Positions 52,111 to 64,000 of a DNA stretch of 64,000 nucleotides are shown here, one piece after another. The translations under genes and the position numbers were made by a program. Below the pieces are notes generated by a model, which saw only the letters and a list, made by a program, of their open reading frames with translations, ran no database searches and was not told where the DNA came from. Origin of the DNA: Homalodisca vitripennis (Eukaryota > Arthropoda > Insecta > Hemiptera > Cicadellidae); the NCBI RefSeq assembly GCF_021130785.1, contig NC_060210.1:184232001-184296000 (forward strand), given 5' to 3'. Positions within the stretch are counted from its first letter, which is position 1. The number at the start of each line of letters is the position of its first letter.

Positions 52111-52512
52111 CTAACAAATCACTAATCACAATTTAGTTTTAGTGCATTGTATTATTTACTTGTTATCGACCACTTCTTAACTGTAAATATATCTTTCTTG
52201 GAATAATCTTTACCAGAAATATCACGGGAACAAAAAACATTCTTAATGTTTCTGAAATACTTAATTGGATACGTTTATAACGATTCAAGACAACACTTGA
52301 CGGGAGTAGAGAAACACTTAGAACCAGAACACGAGAACAAGACGGAGAAATGTCTGTGGAAGAATGATGACCACTCCGTACAACTAGATTACCTTGATTA
52401 CTGAACTTCCCGTCTTGTTTACAGTCGGATGAATATATGGACAGTGAATTATTTATTAGCTGTACACTCTACAATGTAATATTATTCTTATACTCTTCCT
52501 TATAATATATTA

Positions 52513-53940
52513 TTCTCAAAATATTAAAGGAAGTGTAAAAAATCAGCTGTATAAAGAGAATACTGTATATAATATAACAGCTTTGTTAGGAAATCTTTAC
52601 AATCCTTAATTCTGATAGGGAGAAAATATGCCAATTTGACGCTAGTTCCTGTAATACGACAGTTACTAGAGTAAACTCAGTTTTAAGCCCTGTTATTCAC
52701 AGGAAGGACTTGGTAACTATGGAAAAGCAGCTTAGCTTTATTGTGTTTATAAACCCTGACAGCTTCGACGTGTGGAGGATTAAGAGTCCATTGTTTAGTA
52801 GGTATTTTGAGAGAGAATCTTCTACAGCGACAAATTAATTTAAGTTTTTCATGGAAACAGATGGGGCTGGAAATCCCTGAGGTATAGTAATAAATAATTC
52901 ATATTGCGAAAATTACTTATAAATTCACTTTAAAATATTAACTTAAAATCATGACTTCCCTCGTTTGTTGCCAAAATAAAATAATAACAAACTGAAATGA
53001 TATATTGAGTGGTTGGGCCTGGTGGTTGCTATGTTCTTTGGAACTTTACCCGTGAACTTAATCATTTAATACAAACATAAAATTACTTCCTTTCGCGCTG
53101 ATGTCGACTCTCACGGAGTCAGTATCTTGGCTCGTCATTCCAGCTGAAATGACGAAAATTCTAAAACATAATATTTGAAGTACTCAAAGTTGAACAAGAA
53201 CTTCTTTTCGCCTAAAACACAATGGCGACGGCATTAGCCATTTATCGAGACAACTTATGATGAGGACAAACGTGGTCTCCTCAAAAAGACATCACCACAA
53301 CTAATATCTGAATTAATATGGAAAGCAAAAAGCATTATAGATAAGTTACTCTAATATTAAAAACTTTCATTCTACATTACATTCAAAATAGCAGTCTAGC
53401 AAGAAAAGGCTAATTTATAAAACGAAAAATGTAAATTTTACTTACGGATTAGGCGCGCGGGGAGTTGCTCGGTAGCAAGAACTTCATCTAAAAAGATCAA
53501 GAGAAAAACATTACTACGATTGCCAATTAGGTTATTACTCCGTCAAGTTCCCATAACGTCGGACAAAATATATAATAGTCTGTAAAGAGTAACAGAGTTG
53601 CGACAAAAAAAAATTAGAAATTGGAATCATTAAACTGGGTGGGACAATCATTCTTCACGAGCTTCCAATATATATCTCACTACTTAGTTACAGTAACATT
53701 TATAGATTCTATTCAATTTTACTGGATATTTTTCATATTATATCCAGATAATTTTATTTTTAAAGCATGATAGATGAGATATATATTTAAATAATCTTGA
53801 CTATATGCATTTCAACTAAACTGCTTAATATAAAATATTCCTTTAATATACCTTCCATCGGAATGGTTTTTATTGCTAAATTTAAATTCCTGTACTCCGT
53901 GTGTAGAATATATTTGTATTTTGAATAAGATGTACTTAAG
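52513..53940 (+). repeat. Large tandem repeat, unit 2, block gamma
   Basis: Matches 41,750-42,300. About 850 bp (52,850-53,690) have no counterpart in unit 1 gamma. That part contains a GC-richer patch at 53,445-53,475 but no recognisable element ends. Confidence 0.6.
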
Positions 53941-54975
53941 TTATAGGCAATCCATGTAATAAGTTAAGCTGTTAAAAATAATTCAGTGATATTTTCCTTA
54001 ACAAAGAAAATTTGGTGAATACAAAGACTTGTTTGATAAAAAATCCAAAGTCGACTTTAAGTTAATCTTTCGTTCGAAGTTTTTTGTCCTGCAAGTCTTT
54101 AGTAGTAACAAATTAATCATCCTTAATGGAATAAGAATGATTTACAATGAATAGGAAATACACTTATCGAAAATTGAAATAAACGAAGAGGTTGAACGTA
54201 TCAATGAAGTCTATTCGACAAAGAGAATACTCATGATAAAGATATCCGACAACTAATAAAGAAAAAAAAGATGAAGTGTTTATAAATTGTTTTATAGATA
54301 CTATTTTACTACATTTGTTGTAATTCCAATTAAATTTTTATTTGCCTTAATTTTAAATTCAGGTAAAAATTAGAATAAATTTATTCTAATTTTTAGAATA
54401 AATTTATTCTAATTTTTAGAAGAATAAGAATAAGAATAAATTTATTTTCTCAGGATAACATAAATACATACAGTAGTTACAGAGCGTGAAAAAAAAACAA
54501 AACAAAACAAAAACTCTCCCAGGTCTGACCTTAATGAAGAAGAAAAATATCAAATTATACAAACTAAAAAAAAAAAACCTTTGTCCAAATTGTTAAGTCT
54601 TAACTACTATGTACATTACAGCAACTACAATATGAATGTTAATTAAAGTATACATCAGATAAAAGCTAACAAAATACACAACTAGAGGAAGAAAAACTAA
54701 TAACATTTTTAATATGTACATATAAAACAATATTTTAAATCCTGAGAAAATTTAGGGCCTCCAAGGCAAGCCTGTTTAGAGGACACCGTGTAATTATATT
54801 ATTAAAAACTAAAAAAATAAAAAGTTCAGACAGTTAAATTTAAAAAGAAAAAAGTCCCTATAAGCTATTTTATTGAAATTTTGTAATCATGTGTAAGATA
54901 ATACATGCTACTGGAATCTATTTCAGGGTAAATTTTGTGGACCATGCTTGGAAAATTAATGAAAATTTAATTCAT

Positions 54976-57175
54976 TTATTCCTGAACCTCAATTAAAACC
55001 TCAATGTCGCAGAAAGAAAACAACCATTGTTTTAATGTCTTCAAAAAACAGAATTTTGACTTTTTAAATTTTATTTCATTAGGAATTTTGTTAAATATTC
55101 TTGGGGCTAAAAAAGTAAGTTTTAGTAAAAAATGTTTTTTGTGGTTTAGGTGTTCTAAAGTTATTTGCATTGCGAAGTTTAAACCTATACTCATTAATGT
55201 CAACATCCGGTAGGTTTCCACTCTTATCGTAGAACAACTTTAAAGTTTTGTACACAAACATAAATCTTAGAGGTAAAATATTAAGGCTGACAAATAGAGG
55301 GAATGAGGTTTCAGTTTTAGGTTTGTTTACTATAATTCTAATAAAATGTTTTTGAAGTTTCAAAATAGGCTGTAGCTTTGTCTTGTAAGTGCCTCCCCAA
55401 CACGAAATACCATAGTCTAACCGACTGTTTACCAATGAAAAATAAAAAAGACGTAATATCTCTTTGTCACAAAAATTCCTCAGAAAATAAAAAACTCGTA
55501 AATAATTTTTTAATTTAGATTTCAATACTAATATGTGGTTATTCCAGTTTAATTCTCTGTCTAACACTACGCCTAGATATTTAACTTCACTTGCTTCTGC
55601 AACCGGTTTACAAGATAAATTGCAAATAGAATTATTGCAAAGACAATTAAAACATTTATAAATAATTGCACCGGCGTCAAAAGGCACTTGACCTCTTAAA
55701 CTAAAATTAATATAACTTGTCTTCTCAGGGCTAAGAACCATTCTGTTTTTACAAAACCACCACTTTAGCGCTTTGAGATCAACATTCATAGCAAGCTCTA
55801 TATCACCCCAGCTGGAGCTGGAATAACACAAAGCAGTGTCGTCAGCAAAACAAGTTATACTACCCTGAAGACTAGCATTACAAAGATCATTGATGTAAAT
55901 TAAGAAAAGAGTAGGGCCTAAAACTGATCCTTGAGGTACACCACACTTAATTTCACCCATTGCACTGAAAACTCCATTAATTTTTACACACTGTCTTCTA
56001 GATTTTAAATAATCTTGAAACCAATTTAAAACAACTCCCCTTATCCCACAGTCAAACATTTTTCCCAATAATATTCCGTAATCAACAGTGTCAAAGGCTT
56101 TTTTTATGTCCAAAAACAGCCCACTAACATGTTTGTTTTGGTCAAGTCCCTCAGATATCAATCCAATGAAATTTAAAAGTGTAGTTTCGGTGCTCACGCC
56201 CTCTCTGAACCCATACTGATTGCGACTAAAAAACTCCGTCAAAGTGAGGAAATTAATCAATTTTCGCTTCATAATTTTCTCTAAGACCTTAGATATGGTA
56301 GAAACCAAAGAGATAGGGCGGAAGTTGCTACAAATTGTTGAGGGGCCTTTCTTGTGAATCGGCATAAACAACTGCTGACTTCAATTTTTCCGGAAAAAAC
56401 TCCTGTTTGAAAACTTAAATTTACTATAAATAAAAGAACATAACAAATTTTAGGAAATGTGTGTTTAATTAAAGTTGAACTAATTCCGTCTAATCCGGGA
56501 GACTTGCCATTCTTTAATGAGTTGACAGCGTCTTGCAGGTCCTGTAAGAGTACAGGTTCCAGAAACATAGAACGCATTTCGTAATTCTTAGGGAATGACC
56601 CGGCATAAGGCAAAAATTCACAATTTGTCGGTTCTTCAATACTGTCGGCTAAGCTATCAACAACCGTTAGGAAATAGTTGTTGAATTTATCAGCTATTAT
56701 TTTAGGATCTCTAGTAATTTCATTTTGTCCTATTTCCAATGAATAATCCATTTGTTTACTTTTTTGACCAGTTATTTCATTTAAAATATTCCAAGTTTGT
56801 TTTGGGTTACCTTTTCTTTTTTCAAACAGATTTTTATAATAAGCATTTTTTAGATCTTTTATGTCTTTGTTCAGTTTATTTCGAAAGCGAATGAAAAAAA
56901 TATTAAACCTGTCACCTTGTTGGTTTCTGTGCTTTTTAAATCTCTTAAACAGTTTATTTCTAAATATGATACGCTTACAGATTCCATCGTTGATCCAAGG
57001 TTTCAACTTAACACATTTATTTCTTAGTTCAATTTCAGCTTTACTTGCACTAATCGCAACTTGCAACAAATCATAAAACTTATCAAAAGCATCAGACGCG
57101 TTTTCCGTTCCATACACTTGTGCCCAGTCAGTTTGGTCGAGAACATCGTTAAGATATTTATAGTTGATGCGGTAT
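54976..57175 (-). pseudogene. LINE reverse transcriptase, frameshifted
   Basis: The segment from 57,117 down to about 56,380 holds the inter-domain region and the start of RT (Asn-Gly-Lys-Ser-Pro-Gly-Leu-Asp-Gly). After a frame change, 56,371-55,091 holds Asp-Ile-Lys-Lys-Ala-Phe-Asp (residues 88-94 of that segment), Gly-Val-Pro-Gln-Gly-Ser-Val-Leu-Gly-Pro (144-153) and the Phe-Ala-Asp-Asp catalytic box (175-178). The final ~50 residues, with a Phe-Leu-Ala-Pro-Arg-Ile-Phe-Asn motif and Lys-x-Trp-Leu, lie in a third frame ending at 54,976. Target-primed reverse transcription would be its role. Confidence 0.9.
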
Positions 57176-57179
57176 TGTT

Positions 57180-57460
57180 TACTTGTGCTATCAGCTGTTC
57201 GAGGACCGGGTGAGGAGGGCGCCCCCCCTCAACCCACCCCCACACGGCTGTCAGCGAGTGGTCGGTTATGTGAGCATGCTCTACCGCAGCACTGATCATT
57301 GTCTTGTCTTTGCAGGCAAGTTTAACATAAACATGATCAATGCATGTCTCAGAACGCTCTGCAATTCTTGTAGGCTCATTGATCATCGACTCAAATCCAT
57401 GACTAGCCATCAACATTTCGTAATCGTCTACTGCACTACTATTGATTATTAGTAGTGGAT
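57180..57460 (-). pseudogene. LINE endonuclease, C-terminal part
   Basis: Encodes the last part of an APE-type endonuclease: an Asn-Glu-Pro-Thr-Arg stretch, then Cys-Ile-Asp-His-Val-Tyr-Val (the conserved S/T-x-I-D-H-V/I region), and Thr-Asp-His-Ser with the catalytic His. The N-terminal catalytic half is missing because of 5' truncation. The frame is lost at about 57,175. Confidence 0.8.
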
Positions 57461-58570
57461 TACTTTTAAAACCTCCATTTAATCATTTCTACAAACTTTT
57501 CTACTAACAGTTATGATTTCGAACAGTTTGTTTTGAATAAAAATAATATTAAAAAATTCTGTTTATATTGTATTTTTGAGGGTATATTAGAAAGATATCT
57601 CTAATCCATCTATTTAAAATTATAAATTCTCTTTTTAAAACTCACAAACTTCTCACCTAATATCTTTACAAACTCAGCAATATAGGTTAAAAGCCTACTT
57701 AAATATTGAAACCTTTCAGAATTCAATTACACCTGAACGTTCAGCAATTAACAGCTTTTACTCATTTTTGGCCTGAAAGTTTTAAAGTGCCTCTATAACA
57801 TTATCTAAATTCAGAATCAATCAATTAGGTTCATTGGCATAGTTTCAAGTCCCAACATAATATGGGTTATTCAAAGCTTTAAATCAAATAACTGAAAATT
57901 AGAGTAAGTTTTACTATATCATATTTTAAGAAGAAGTTTTTTTGGGAATCGTTACTTGATATACATCGCATTATTGTATAAAATACTATCTTAGTTTAGA
58001 ATTATTATTTTGTATGTAATAAAAAATATTCTACAGCAAGTATAAAATGGAGTCTAATAAATACACAGGTACTGGAATACCTTCAAAAAGACTTTACTAC
58101 TTTAGATTATGTACCATATTAGGAATGTTTTCATAATCAAAACCTTTACTTGTACTATAATGATTATGTTGATGCTCCTAGCCGTAGAGCACCAACAGCA
58201 GAGTTGGAACACTTTAACGGTTTTCTAATCTTGTTACCTGTTAACAAATGACTCAAAACAATGTTCTTGGTAAAAGCATTATAAATCACCTGGAACTAGA
58301 GCACACACTAATGCAACAGCAAAAATGAACGAAATTATATAATAGGTTCGTTAAATGTAACATATAACAAACTATGCTAGAAAATTAACATGCATAAAGA
58401 GCCACAGATATCTTACACAAAAGTATTAACTATGTTGAAATTATTAAGGACTTCTTGCAATCGCCCCCTTGCAAACGTCACATTGCTATTATGTTCACCA
58501 CAATGGAAATGAGAAAACTTCATGATAAAACCATTTAAATAAACTGTCAGCAACACGAAATTGTATACAG

Positions 58571-59557
58571 TACTTTAACATGCTAAGACATGTGATACAG
58601 TCAATTTGTTGGATATTTGATTTGAGATATCAAACTTTCATTTGATCTTCAGGGTGGCTCGGTGAGTTATGCACGAAACCCACAGGCGAACAATGCGTAC
58701 ATACTAAATAAACAAAAGATTGCCTCTAATATCACACATAGAAGTTTAGAATAATTCCTTAGGAAATTAATAAAAAGGCTCACATATAAGGTCCTACAAA
58801 TTAATCTAAAAATATTTTACAGTAGAAATATCTCTGATTCACTAACTGGATTATTTTAAATTAATAGACATATAAACTATTAATTATTAAATCATAGACA
58901 TCACAACCGATTTTTAAGTAGCACTCCAAGCACTGCTGAGCTACATGACAGTTGTTCCAATCTCTCTATGAGATAATGACGAAAATATTTATAAATCACT
59001 AAATGTCCAATTAGCCAATAGACTGGAGCTGTTTGACCCTCTTGAGTGAGCGAACACTCTGGACTGAAATGGTGTGTAGGAAACATCTTATGGAATTGGC
59101 TGACGGAATATAAAATTATTATTTAAGGCTCAGTCTATTGTAGCTTCTTAGTGCGCCACTGTAATATGCTATAGCTGTGTACTCAAAATGTCAAACACTT
59201 AGTTTATTAATCTATTAAACTCCGACAGCTTGGTATACTGACTACATTAAAATGGTTCTAAACACATCGTTTAAAATAAATTAGCTGGCAATGAACAAAT
59301 ATAACTTTAGGCAAATAAAAAATATTCTATAAGCCATAACTTCCGTTAAAAACGCACAATAAATGGTAGTCCACTAAAAGAGATCAATGTTAATAAAAGG
59401 TTCTGTGTATCTGTCTAGTTTCAACATGTCCATTGATATTAAATAAAAACTTAAGTTAATTATTATTTATAAAATTAAAATTTCATTTCATTTCTCTCCT
59501 ACGCAAGAACTTTTAAGTAAGAGATATATTTGGGAAATTGCGTTAAAATAAGTCTTT
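58571..59557. other. Second palindrome spacer
   Basis: About 1 kb of AT-rich sequence between the arms, with no supported gene. Confidence 0.5.
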
Positions 59558-61070
59558 ATTGTATAAAATTTCACGTTTCTGTTCTCAGTGTGTTTAATTG
59601 TTTTTATCCTGAAGTTTTCTCACTTCCATTGTGGTAAACATAATAGTAATGTGACGATTGCAAGGAGTCCTTAATAATTTCAACCTAGTTAATACTTTTC
59701 TGCAAGATATTTGTGCTTCTTTATGCATGTTAATTTTCTAGCATAGTTTATTATATGTTACATATGACGAACCTATTACATAATTACGTTCATTGTTGCT
59801 GTTGCATTAGTGTGTGCTCTAGTTCCAGGTGATTTATAATGCTTTTACCAAGAACATTGTTTTGAGTCATTTGTTAACAGATAACAAGATTAGAAAACCG
59901 TTAAAGTGTTCCAACTCTGCTGTTGGTGCTCTACGGCTAGGAGATTCAACATAATCATTATAGTACAAGTAAAGGTTTTGATTATGAAAAAATTCCTAAT
60001 ATGGTACATAATATAAAGTAGTAAAGTCTTTTTGAAGGTATTCCAGTACCTGTGTATATATTAAACTCCATTTTATACTTGTTGTAGAATATTTTTTATT
60101 ACATAAAAAATAATGATTCTGAAATACGATAATATTTATACAATAATGCGGTGTATATAAAGTAAATATTCCCAAAAAAATTCTTCTTTAAATGTGATAG
60201 AGTAAAATTTGCTTTAATTTTCAGACATTTCCTTTAAAACTTTTGAATAACCCATATTATGTTGGGACTTGAACCATGCCAATCAACCTAATTGTTAATA
60301 ATAATTCTAACTTTAGATAATGTTATAGGCAGACCAAAATTGAGTAAAAGCTGTTAATTGTTGAACGTTAAAGTGTAATTGAATTCTGAAAGGTTTCAAT
60401 ATTTAAAGTAATCTTTCAAGATATTAGGTGTAATGTTTGTGAATTTTTAAAACAGAATTTATAATTTTAAAATAGATGGATTCAGAGATATCTTCCTGAT
60501 ACACCCACAAAATTACAATATAAAACGGAATTTTGAAATTTTATTTTATATTTAAAACAATTGTTCAAAATCAGAACTATTAGTAGAAGAGATTGCATGT
60601 TTTAAAGAAGGTTATAAAAAATAATTCTTTAATATTCACCTGAATTTAAAATCTAGTTAAATAAAAATTTAAATTGGAATTATAAACAAATTTAGTTTAT
60701 TCGTGTCCATACAACCATTTGTAAGTACTTTAACAATTCATTGTCTTCATTTGTTGTAGGATCTCGTTATTATGAGTATCCTCCGTGTCGAATAGACTTC
60801 ACTGATGCATATTCAACCTATAGGTTTGTTTCTAGTGTAGATAAGTATAACTTGTATTTATACTCATTGTAAATCACTCTTGTTTCATTAAGGATGAATA
60901 ATTGTTACTTGTGAAGACTTGTACGACAGCAAACTTCGAAAGAAAGATTAATTAAAAATCAACTTTGTATTTTTTTTAAACAAAGTCTTTGTATTCACCA
61001 ATTTGTCTATGTTAAGGAAAATATCACTGAATATTTTAACAGATTAACTTATTACATGGATTGTCTATTG
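59558..61070 (-). repeat. Second palindrome, right arm
   Basis: Reverse complement of the left arm without the LINE. Relative to unit 1 gamma (which runs straight from 43,190 to 43,275), the segment from about 57,950 to 61,100 is extra, so the inverted copy was added in unit 2. Confidence 0.85.
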
Positions 61071-61664
61071 TTATCGTGCGTATGAAAAAAGTATATCTAG
61101 TATAGATATTGCAAGAATAGAATTAATATACAAAGCAGTAATAGACTTTGTGTTTAATTTTGAGTCGTTTTGTACAAGTATCCTCCTATCGGCGAGACGC
61201 CAGTAATACTTCAAATGGAAACAGTGTGGAAAGATAAAATTCTATAATCTGGAGAATTGCAGTACTTGTACGAGACATATGCTTCCGGCATGAGAACTTC
61301 CGGCTGTGCCACACGCCAAGATAAACAATTTCACTTCCGCAAAGTGAGGCTGAAGGTTTTTCTTATTTCAATCCACCATTAAAACGATCTTCAAGAGCAG
61401 TGATTTGATTATTTTAACAAAGGTAAGACCATAGCAAAAGATGTGTCCAATTATATATTGTAAAATGTAATTATAATTAATTATGTAAAGTTTCTATTTG
61501 AGTTACATTATTAGTCGTAAGAATATACATTATATTACTCTGTGAACCAGAAATAAATCAAAGAATTGTTTGAAAAGAAAGGTATTTTTATTTATGTATA
61601 CAATTTTCCGCTGTATCTACTATCTATGTTTGTATTTGTAAATTGGCTGCTGCCTTTGAAAAAT

Positions 61665-61690
61665 AAATAAATTAATTAATTAATTAATTA
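61665..61690. repeat. (ATTA)n microsatellite
   Basis: A short run of TTAATTAA-type tetranucleotide repeats. Confidence 0.8.
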
Positions 61691-61829
61691 TGCTTTTCTA
61701 TGGGATCTGCGGTATGTCTCAATGGTTTATGGAACTTGAAACTTTTCATTACTGTATTGTATGGATGAATATACTGAGGTTGCATACCATAAAATACAAC
61801 AGCCACAGTATATCTTCGTTTTAACTTGA

Positions 61830-63948
61830 GAGGTTTACAAGCAATAATGTGATGAAGAAGTACTCTGACTGATGAATAAATGTGGACATGCCAGAATCCA
61901 ATGTCTTTTGTTCCAGAGAAGATTTACAAATCGAACTGTCATTACAGAGATAGTAAGTGTAATTGTTTTTTAATAATCGCTTTAAAATGTGCAACATTAA
62001 TTTTTTCACAATATTACAGAATTTTCTTAAGACAAATATCCAAAGATTTCTATTAGTAGTTCAAAGCCAGTATATTACAAGAGTGAAACGTTTATAAAAG
62101 TTCTTCGTGAGGTAAATCGTTAAAAAATGCAAAAACACTGAAAGATTCATTTAGGCATGCCCATCAAACTAATTTTATAGTATAGTAAAAAAAATGTTTA
62201 TGAATTAATTTACTGAATGAATTATTAATTTTAAAAAAACATTTGTTTACAGTTTTGTTTTTATTGTAATAATGTACTATTTAATAAATATATAAATTTA
62301 AACCTATCTTATGAAAAGATGAGCAATCCAATTTCACACCCATTCGACCTAATATAACAAGCAGATGGATGGCGATCATTACTTATACTTTAGTATAAAA
62401 GCATCTTTCTGCTTGTAGATTCTGTTAAATTTATCACTTTTAAAATTCCAATATTAAGATAGCTATGCGTTGTATTATAGTGTTAGAAGTTACTTTTTAA
62501 ATATTAGAAAATGGAATCGATTGATATTTTATGATTAACAACAAGTAGTGATACAAATGTAATGCACATATGTTTATAGAATTTGTAAATCGTAAAAGTT
62601 TCAAGAGGAAATTATAAAAAAAATAATCAATCCATGTAGACCTATGAACACAAGGATCTTCAGGATACAAGGCTCGAATGCAAACGTTTCACAAATAAAC
62701 AATCATAGTATTGTAATGGGATTTCCTTTTGGTTTGTGGATCCCGAAACAAATATTCCAAAAACAATTCTAGTAACAATCAAAACACACAAACATGATAG
62801 CTCTTGAACTTTCATTTACAACTATCTTTCAATTCCTCAATTACATTTTGGAAATTGTCTGTCGGTCTCAAATTATCTTCAATATTAAATTATCAATTTC
62901 AGTCATAGAATACAGCACGATATTTTGAAATAATTCTAATTAAAAATGTCTTCAGATCTAAAAGTATGAATATTTGCAGTGTTAAATTGAAAGAAAGCAA
63001 AGAACCTTCTTGAGCGTTTCGTTAACGACATTGTGTAATTCGCGAGAGAAACTTTTAAATTGGCGTTACATTCGACAAGATCAATTAACGCTAAATACGG
63101 TGGTCCTGTAATTACCATGTAGGACAAAGTGAATACATGAATTGTTTCACCTTTGATCTCTGTAACACTAAGACAAAGGTTTTTGTTTTAATTAGAACTT
63201 CTCGCTATCGTCGGTACATTCAATTAGCATTCGTTAATTTGTACCTTTAAAATAACGTTTTAGTAAGTAGATACAGATTAAGTGGCTTGTATGATGGCTG
63301 GTTTTCACTACGAGTTGTATTTTGTAAATAATTTCCTCAATTTATTTATTTTCTAAAGAGCCGCCCTACTTAATTATTAAAACCCACTGCCAGCTATATA
63401 TAACTAAGAGTAGTTTTTTTAATCCAATGACTTCTACGCTTCAAATACCCTAACGACTAAATCCCACTGCCTATGTATAACACATTACTGTTATATATCA
63501 AACGATAACAAAATCCAATGGAATCGTAAACGATTAATTATTTTTTCTTCTCGTACTACTTCCTCGAACAAAATTAGAAAACAATTCTAGCTTTCAAACT
63601 ATAGTCTTATAAAATTATATCAGCCTCTAATGCTTCTATTGCTGATTCCTACAAACAAATCACGTCTATTGAGATATCTATCACATTAGATGCAAATCCT
63701 AGATTCAAGTCACGGTTTTTAACATTATTTTGTTTGTTTTGTTGTACTAAGAAAACAAAATTTAGCATGTTTCGTCAACATTTTCATTCTAGAGTAGAAG
63801 ATAATATAATATTTATTGAATCAAAACATGTTAAATGGTTTACCAATAAAAGGAATAAAAGTTAATTAGGTATTTACACTCTAGAGGAAAGCATGTCATG
63901 CCAAGAAAGTAGAAAATATTAGGAGCTGGATTGATAGGAAAATAATAT
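61830..63948 (+). repeat. Large tandem repeat, unit 3, block alpha
   Basis: Aligns nearly end to end with 1-2,050, with about 10% difference by eye. Examples: 62,320-62,400 with 350-430, and 63,130-63,200 with 1,210-1,280. It ends where a DNA transposon terminus begins. The small ORF at 62,936-63,127 corresponds to 968-1,210 but has different ends and indels, so it is not taken as a gene. Confidence 0.8.
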
Positions 63949-63949
63949 A

Positions 63950-64000
63950 CAGGGTGAGTTTTAAGTCCCTTCCCCCCCTATTTTTTTTTAAACCGTATAA
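63950..64000 (+). mobile_element. Terminus of a TA-targeting DNA transposon, cut by window end
   Basis: 'cagggtgagttttaagtccc' starts directly after TA (63,948-63,949). Unit 1 at about 2,050 continues without it ('gataggaaaatattaaataa'), so unit 1 is the empty site. A CAGGGTG terminus at a TA target suggests a Tc1/mariner-like family; the rest lies outside the window. Confidence 0.5.

Larger units (their letters stand above)
54375..57460 (-). mobile_element. CR1/Jockey-type LINE, 5'-truncated, frameshifted
   Basis: About 3.1 kb in reverse orientation. The 3' end (low coordinates) has a short microsatellite tail, read on the plus strand as repeated 'agaataa' units near 54,380-54,445. The 5' end is cut inside the endonuclease domain near 57,460. 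The palindrome's other arm is uninterrupted at the matching place (about 60,600-60,650), which confirms insertion. At least three frameshifts (about 57,175, 56,380 and 55,115) make it non-functional. RT motifs and the C-terminal segment place it in the broad CR1/Jockey group; the exact clade is not assigned. Confidence 0.88.
53940..58570 (+). repeat. Second palindrome, left arm (split by LINE)
   Basis: 53,940-54,364 and 57,470-58,570 are the reverse complement of 59,558-61,070. Examples: the 'ggcaatccatgtaataagtt' region pairs with 61,044-61,066; 57,735 pairs with 60,385; 58,170-58,310 pairs with 59,800-59,960; and 58,440-58,520 pairs with 59,610-59,680. The outer part is also block gamma of the tandem repeat. 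Confidence 0.85.

Noticed and set aside
51674..52129. 151-codon minus-strand ORF
   Set aside because: It spans a local duplication of the tandem repeat and is not kept open in the unit 1 copy (4,956-5,198).
53440..53500. Possible host exon on the minus strand ending in a GTAAGT-like donor
   Set aside because: There is only one splice-like signal, an early stop in the plausible frame, and no partner exon.
1..64000. CRISPR array or prokaryotic operon
   Set aside because: No short regularly spaced repeats with unique spacers and no gene clusters; all mobile elements are eukaryotic types.

Overview
The window looks like nuclear DNA of an arthropod, most likely an insect. It is very AT-rich, has no bacterial-style gene packing, and contains eukaryotic mobile elements: a BEL/Pao LTR retrotransposon, a CR1/Jockey-type LINE, a pogo/Tigger DNA transposon, a tRNA-derived SINE and an env-bearing LTR element remnant. 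I found no convincing host protein-coding gene, rRNA or functional tRNA. The species cannot be named from this sequence.

The backbone is a degenerate large tandem repeat. Unit 1 runs from about 1 to 43,800, unit 2 from about 43,800 to 61,830, and unit 3 from 61,830 past the window end. They share ordered blocks in the same orientation: alpha (1-2,860; 44,000-45,640; 61,830-63,948), beta (3,660-5,210; 45,740-46,500 plus 51,510-51,910) and gamma (41,750-43,640; 52,513-54,370 plus 57,470-57,950 plus 61,100-61,440). With the unit-specific insertions removed, the ancestral period appears to be about 6-7 kb.

Unit 1 is interrupted by about 36.5 kb (5,210-41,744). This holds unassigned AT-rich DNA, an env-bearing LTR remnant (9,371-10,735), a Tigger element (11,452-12,300), and a giant imperfect palindrome. 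The palindrome arms are 12,489-20,962 and 23,803-33,460, with a 2.8 kb spacer that ends in a (C15A)n minisatellite. A BEL/Pao element (33,461-41,744) begins at the exact base where the palindrome ends and has no target-site duplication, so a rearrangement breakpoint probably lies in or at that element.

Unit 2 carries a 5 kb unit-specific block with a tRNA-Leu-like SINE and a second, smaller palindrome (arms 53,940-58,570 and 59,558-61,070). The left arm of that palindrome is split by a 5'-truncated LINE; the right arm preserves the empty site. Unit 3 is cut by the window end just after the terminal inverted repeat of another DNA transposon, for which unit 1 is the empty site.

The BEL reading frames are broken mostly at homopolymer runs although its two LTRs are nearly identical. 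That pattern suggests long-read indel errors at least as much as biological decay. The main message of the window is structural: repeated inverted duplication inside a decayed tandem repeat, with mobile elements at or near the junctions.
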